From Flavobacterium sp. IB48 (lineage in GTDB: Bacteria; Bacteroidota; Bacteroidia; Flavobacteriales; Flavobacteriaceae): a stretch of DNA of 64,000 bases. This document shows positions 62,302-64,000 of this stretch, piece after piece. The stretch lies in contig NZ_JAEFCA010000003.1 in the NCBI RefSeq assembly GCF_016405855.1, positions 599,987 through 663,986 on the forward strand. Reading direction: 5' to 3'. The translations under genes and the position numbers were made by a program. Numbering within the stretch: the stretch's first letter is position 1; each line of letters begins with the position of its first letter. A model generated the notes under the pieces. It was given only the letters and a program-made list of their open reading frames with translations, did not search any database and was not told the origin of the DNA.

Positions 62302-62532
62302 ATGGAAAATAACTGGCAAAATTTAATTTCAATAAACCAAGATGTTCGGTTTGGCAAACCTATAATTACTGGAACCAGAATTTGTGTTTCTGATATTCTT
62401 TCATGGTTATCTACAGGAATGTCTTTTGAAGAAATCATTGAAGATTTTCCTGAATTAAAAAAAGAGCATATTCTTGCTGCGTTAAGTTTTGCTGCTAACA
62501 GAGAAAATATTACGAAAATAATAGCCGCATAA
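62302..62532 (+). CDS. DUF433 family antitoxin
   Basis: This 76-residue protein has the DUF433 pattern: ISINQDVRFGKPIITGTRICVSDIL (8-32), WLSTGMSFEEIIEDFPEL and LAALSFAANRE. Such proteins have a winged helix-like DNA-binding part and pair with a PIN-like toxin of the DUF5615 family. The ATG of the toxin overlaps this gene's stop (TAATG), as is usual for coupled toxin-antitoxin genes. Confidence 0.88.
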   Translation: MENNWQNLISINQDVRFGKPIITGTRICVSDILSWLSTGMSFEEIIEDFPELKKEHILAALSFAANRENITKIIAA

Positions 62533-62867
62533 TGAAGTTACTTCTGGATGCAAATATCTCATGGAGAATAATTAAACTAGTAGAAAATACTTTTTTCAAT
62601 TGTTTACATGCTAATGATATTCCCGTAAATCAACCGGCAAAAGATATTGAGATTTGGGAATTTGCAAAAGCAAATAATTTCACTATTTTGACTCATGATG
62701 ATGATTTTGAAAAGTTATTACTTTTAAAAGGAGCCCCTCCAAAAGTTATAATTCTAAAAACTTTCAATAAAAACACTAAACAAATAGCTGAAATTTTGTT
62801 CTCAAAAAAGCATATAATCGAATCGTTTATAACTAATACTGAACTAATGATTCTAGAAATTTACTAA
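62532..62867 (+). CDS. DUF5615 PIN-like toxin
   Basis: This 111-residue PIN-like protein has the acidic residues LLLDANISWRI (D6), W.FAK.NNFTILTHDDDF with the DDDF pocket (56-59), and a C-terminal helix. It is probably an RNA-cutting toxin held by the preceding antitoxin. The family has few tested members, so activity is inferred from its family and context. A strong 19-bp hairpin follows the gene. Confidence 0.88.
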   Translation: MKLLLDANISWRIIKLVENTFFNCLHANDIPVNQPAKDIEIWEFAKANNFTILTHDDDFEKLLLLKGAPPKVIILKTFNKNTKQIAEILFSKKHIIESFITNTELMILEIY

Positions 62868-62884
62868 GTGCTTATTAATTCATA

Positions 62885-62933
62885 TTAACAATAAATCCGA
62901 CCGTTTTTTGAGATCGGTCGGATTTATTGTTAA
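62885..62933. terminator. Strong bidirectional hairpin
   Basis: The perfect 19-bp arms 62885-62903 and 62915-62933 (TTAACAATAAATCCGACCG) have an 11-bp loop. It lies between the toxin gene and the convergent HdeD gene. The T-run is weak, but the stem is long. Confidence 0.75.
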
Positions 62934-62960
62934 TATAAAAGCTAAATCAAACTTTATTTT

Positions 62961-63527
62961 TTAAGCTAAATCGTGTAGTTTTTTCAGTTTGAAAGAAAAA
63001 TAAATGTAAAAAATACCGCTTGCGATAAAAGCAAAAGCAGTCCAATATACTATTGAAAGTCCTGCAAAAACAGGATTCCATAATAACAAAAATGAAAACA
63101 ATAGTCCCAAAATCCCTAATCCTAAAAGATTTTTCCAATCTGGAACAGAATAGCTTTTTAAATTAAAAGCCATAAAAATAGCCATTACAGAGCGAAACAA
63201 AATAGCCAATCCAACATAAAGTGGCAAAAGTGTTACTGAAACTAACGGATTAGCAATTAATACTATTCCAACTCCTAAACCTATAATTCCCGAGATCAGC
63301 GTCCAGCCCCAATTGTCTATTTTTTTTCTGTTTGAAAGTGCAAAAATAATTTCAAAAATTCCGCTGACCAGAAACGACACGCTAAATAAAAATGCCAATG
63401 TTAAATATGCTTTTAAAGGGGTAGCAAAAGACCAAAATCCGATGATTACAAAAAGTATTCCCACTAATAACGGAATGTACCAATAATCAATTGCTGCTTT
63501 CACTTTTTTAAATAAAGAATGTTCCAT
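62961..63527 (-). CDS. HdeD family (DUF308) membrane protein
   Basis: This 188-residue inner-membrane protein has six helices in three similar pairs (about 17-37, 39-63, 73-93, 96-118, 130-150, 153-178). Motifs such as GILFVIIGFWSFATPL and SGIFEIIFALSNRK are typical of HdeD. E. coli HdeD is acid-stress-related; the function here is not known. A TATCTTTG box with a TTTG 16 bp away lies 87 bp upstream. Confidence 0.88.
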   Translation of the reverse strand: MEHSLFKKVKAAIDYWYIPLLVGILFVIIGFWSFATPLKAYLTLAFLFSVSFLVSGIFEIIFALSNRKKIDNWGWTLISGIIGLGVGIVLIANPLVSVTLLPLYVGLAILFRSVMAIFMAFNLKSYSVPDWKNLLGLGILGLLFSFLLLWNPVFAGLSIVYWTAFAFIASGIFYIYFSFKLKKLHDLA

Positions 63528-63613
63528 AATACTGTTTTAAAATCTTGCCTACTCTATAAAGTTTTCAGCTTACCTTGGATTGCCAATTAAAAAATATTTA
63601 AATGGCTGTCTAT

Positions 63614-63641
63614 CAAAGATAAGGCAAAAGCGTAAACCAAA
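63614..63641 (-). promoter_or_regulatory. Candidate HdeD promoter
   Basis: On the minus strand it reads TTTG (63641-63638), 16 bp, then TATCTTTG (63621-63614). Confidence 0.5.
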
Positions 63642-63709
63642 ATATTTTTCCTACAATAAAATACTAACATCCAAATACTTAACAAACTACAATATGCAAA
63701 TCAATAGCG

Positions 63710-63827
63710 TCCAGCTTTAGCTGGATGAAAACATAACCACAATAAAACAGGGCTTTAGCCAAACCTACAAAGTTTGGCTAAAGCCCTGTTCCTATTCAAA
63801 TCTTATTCCCCTAGCTGAAGCTAGGGG
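63710..63827. repeat. Cluster of three related hairpins
   Basis: The first hairpin TCCAGCT/AGCTGGA spans 63710-63725. The second, 19-bp perfect arms AACAGGGCTTTAGCCAAAC at 63746-63764 and 63772-63790, has a loop of 7. The third is CCCCTAGCT/AGCTAGGGG at 63808-63827. All use the GCTTTAGC/GCTGAAGC theme, as in REP-like clusters. Confidence 0.85.
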
Positions 63828-63915
63828 CTATTCAAAAATCTTTACTGCCAACAACTATCGGGATTGCGAGATTAAAAAAACTTAGTGTCTTAGTACCTTT
63901 GTGGCAAAACCCTTT

Positions 63916-64000
63916 TTACTCTTTAATTTCAAAACCACTCTGCAAACCTTTATCAGAACTTCCTCCAACCATGATTTTAAAAGTTCCCGGTTCTACCAGA
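63916..64000 (-). CDS. C-terminal end of a GH3 family glycoside hydrolase (truncated by window edge)
   Basis: On the minus strand an open frame enters from the right edge and ends at TAA (63918-63916). The 27 visible residues read EPGTFKIMVGGSSDKGLQSG and then FEIKE. This is the end of the fibronectin-type III domain of GH3 beta-glucosidases (GTF.IMVGGSS...F). Only the last domain is visible, so substrate and full length cannot be told. It could complement the mannan locus (beta-glucosidase for glucomannan oligomers). Confidence 0.6.
   Translation of the reverse strand, partial: LVEPGTFKIMVGGSSDKGLQSGFEIKE

Larger units (their letters stand above)
63528..63915. other. 388-bp repeat-rich spacer
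   Basis: No gene is seen. It contains the HdeD promoter candidate (63614-63641), three hairpins made of GCTTTAGC/AGCT motifs (63710-63827), the sequence ACTATCGGGA (63852-63861) and an inverted copy of the CAAAGG..CTAAGAC motif (about 63879-63907). Confidence 0.8.

Overview
The window is a chromosomal segment of a Flavobacterium-like Bacteroidota. The sequence is AT-rich. It encodes SusC/SusD pairs, type IX secretion sorting domains of both type A and type B, Bacteroidota-type lipoprotein signals and FadL-like and OmpL-like barrels. It also carries promoters of the Bacteroidota TTG / TAnnTTTG type; the clearest one sits in front of a tandem tRNA-Glu pair. No integrase, transposase, phage gene or CRISPR array was seen.

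Layout. 1-6.4 kb: the 3' end of a DinB-like gene, a YCII-like secreted protein, a sugar O-acetyltransferase, a VOC protein, a ClC-type channel with an unusual filter, an HPP membrane protein, a pRiA4b ORF-3-like protein, a four-helix-bundle (23S IVS-type) gene bracketed by 37-bp inverted repeats, and a 37-kDa nucleoid-associated protein. 6.4-7.9 kb: a TetR regulator and an SDR gene that share an operator. 8-17.6 kb: a GAF protein, an HD hydrolase fused to a Pycsar-effector-like membrane domain, divergent from a very large metallophosphatase / kinase-like / beta-barrel lipoprotein, then a propeller-like lipoprotein and an unknown protein with a kinase-like motif. 17.7-24.4 kb: an ABC exporter followed by two T9SS type B surface proteins. 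24.5-38.6 kb: mostly housekeeping (typA, rpsT, two tRNA-Glu, proS, rimO, a PAS histidine kinase with its response regulator) mixed with envelope proteins. 38.8 kb: an OmpL-like porin.

40.5-61.2 kb is a complete polysaccharide utilisation locus for beta-mannan, probably galacto(gluco)mannan. A leftward unit encodes SusC, SusD, two surface glycan-binding lipoproteins (one with an unusual fasciclin domain), GH27 alpha-galactosidase and a GH5 enzyme. A rightward unit encodes GH26, a GPH sugar symporter, GH130 phosphorylase, a cellobiose-2-epimerase-type enzyme, a second GH26, a GH5_7-type mannanase and GH97. An AraC regulator lies between them. Together they describe surface cleavage, SusCD import, debranching, release of mannobiose, uptake into the cytoplasm, epimerisation to mannosyl-glucose and phosphorolysis to mannose-1-phosphate plus glucose.

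61.2-64 kb: an aldo/keto reductase, a DUF433/PIN-like toxin-antitoxin pair, an HdeD-like membrane protein, a repeat-rich spacer, and the C-terminal 27 codons of a probable GH3 enzyme running off the right edge. Intergenic spaces repeatedly contain imperfect palindromic repeat families, reported separately.
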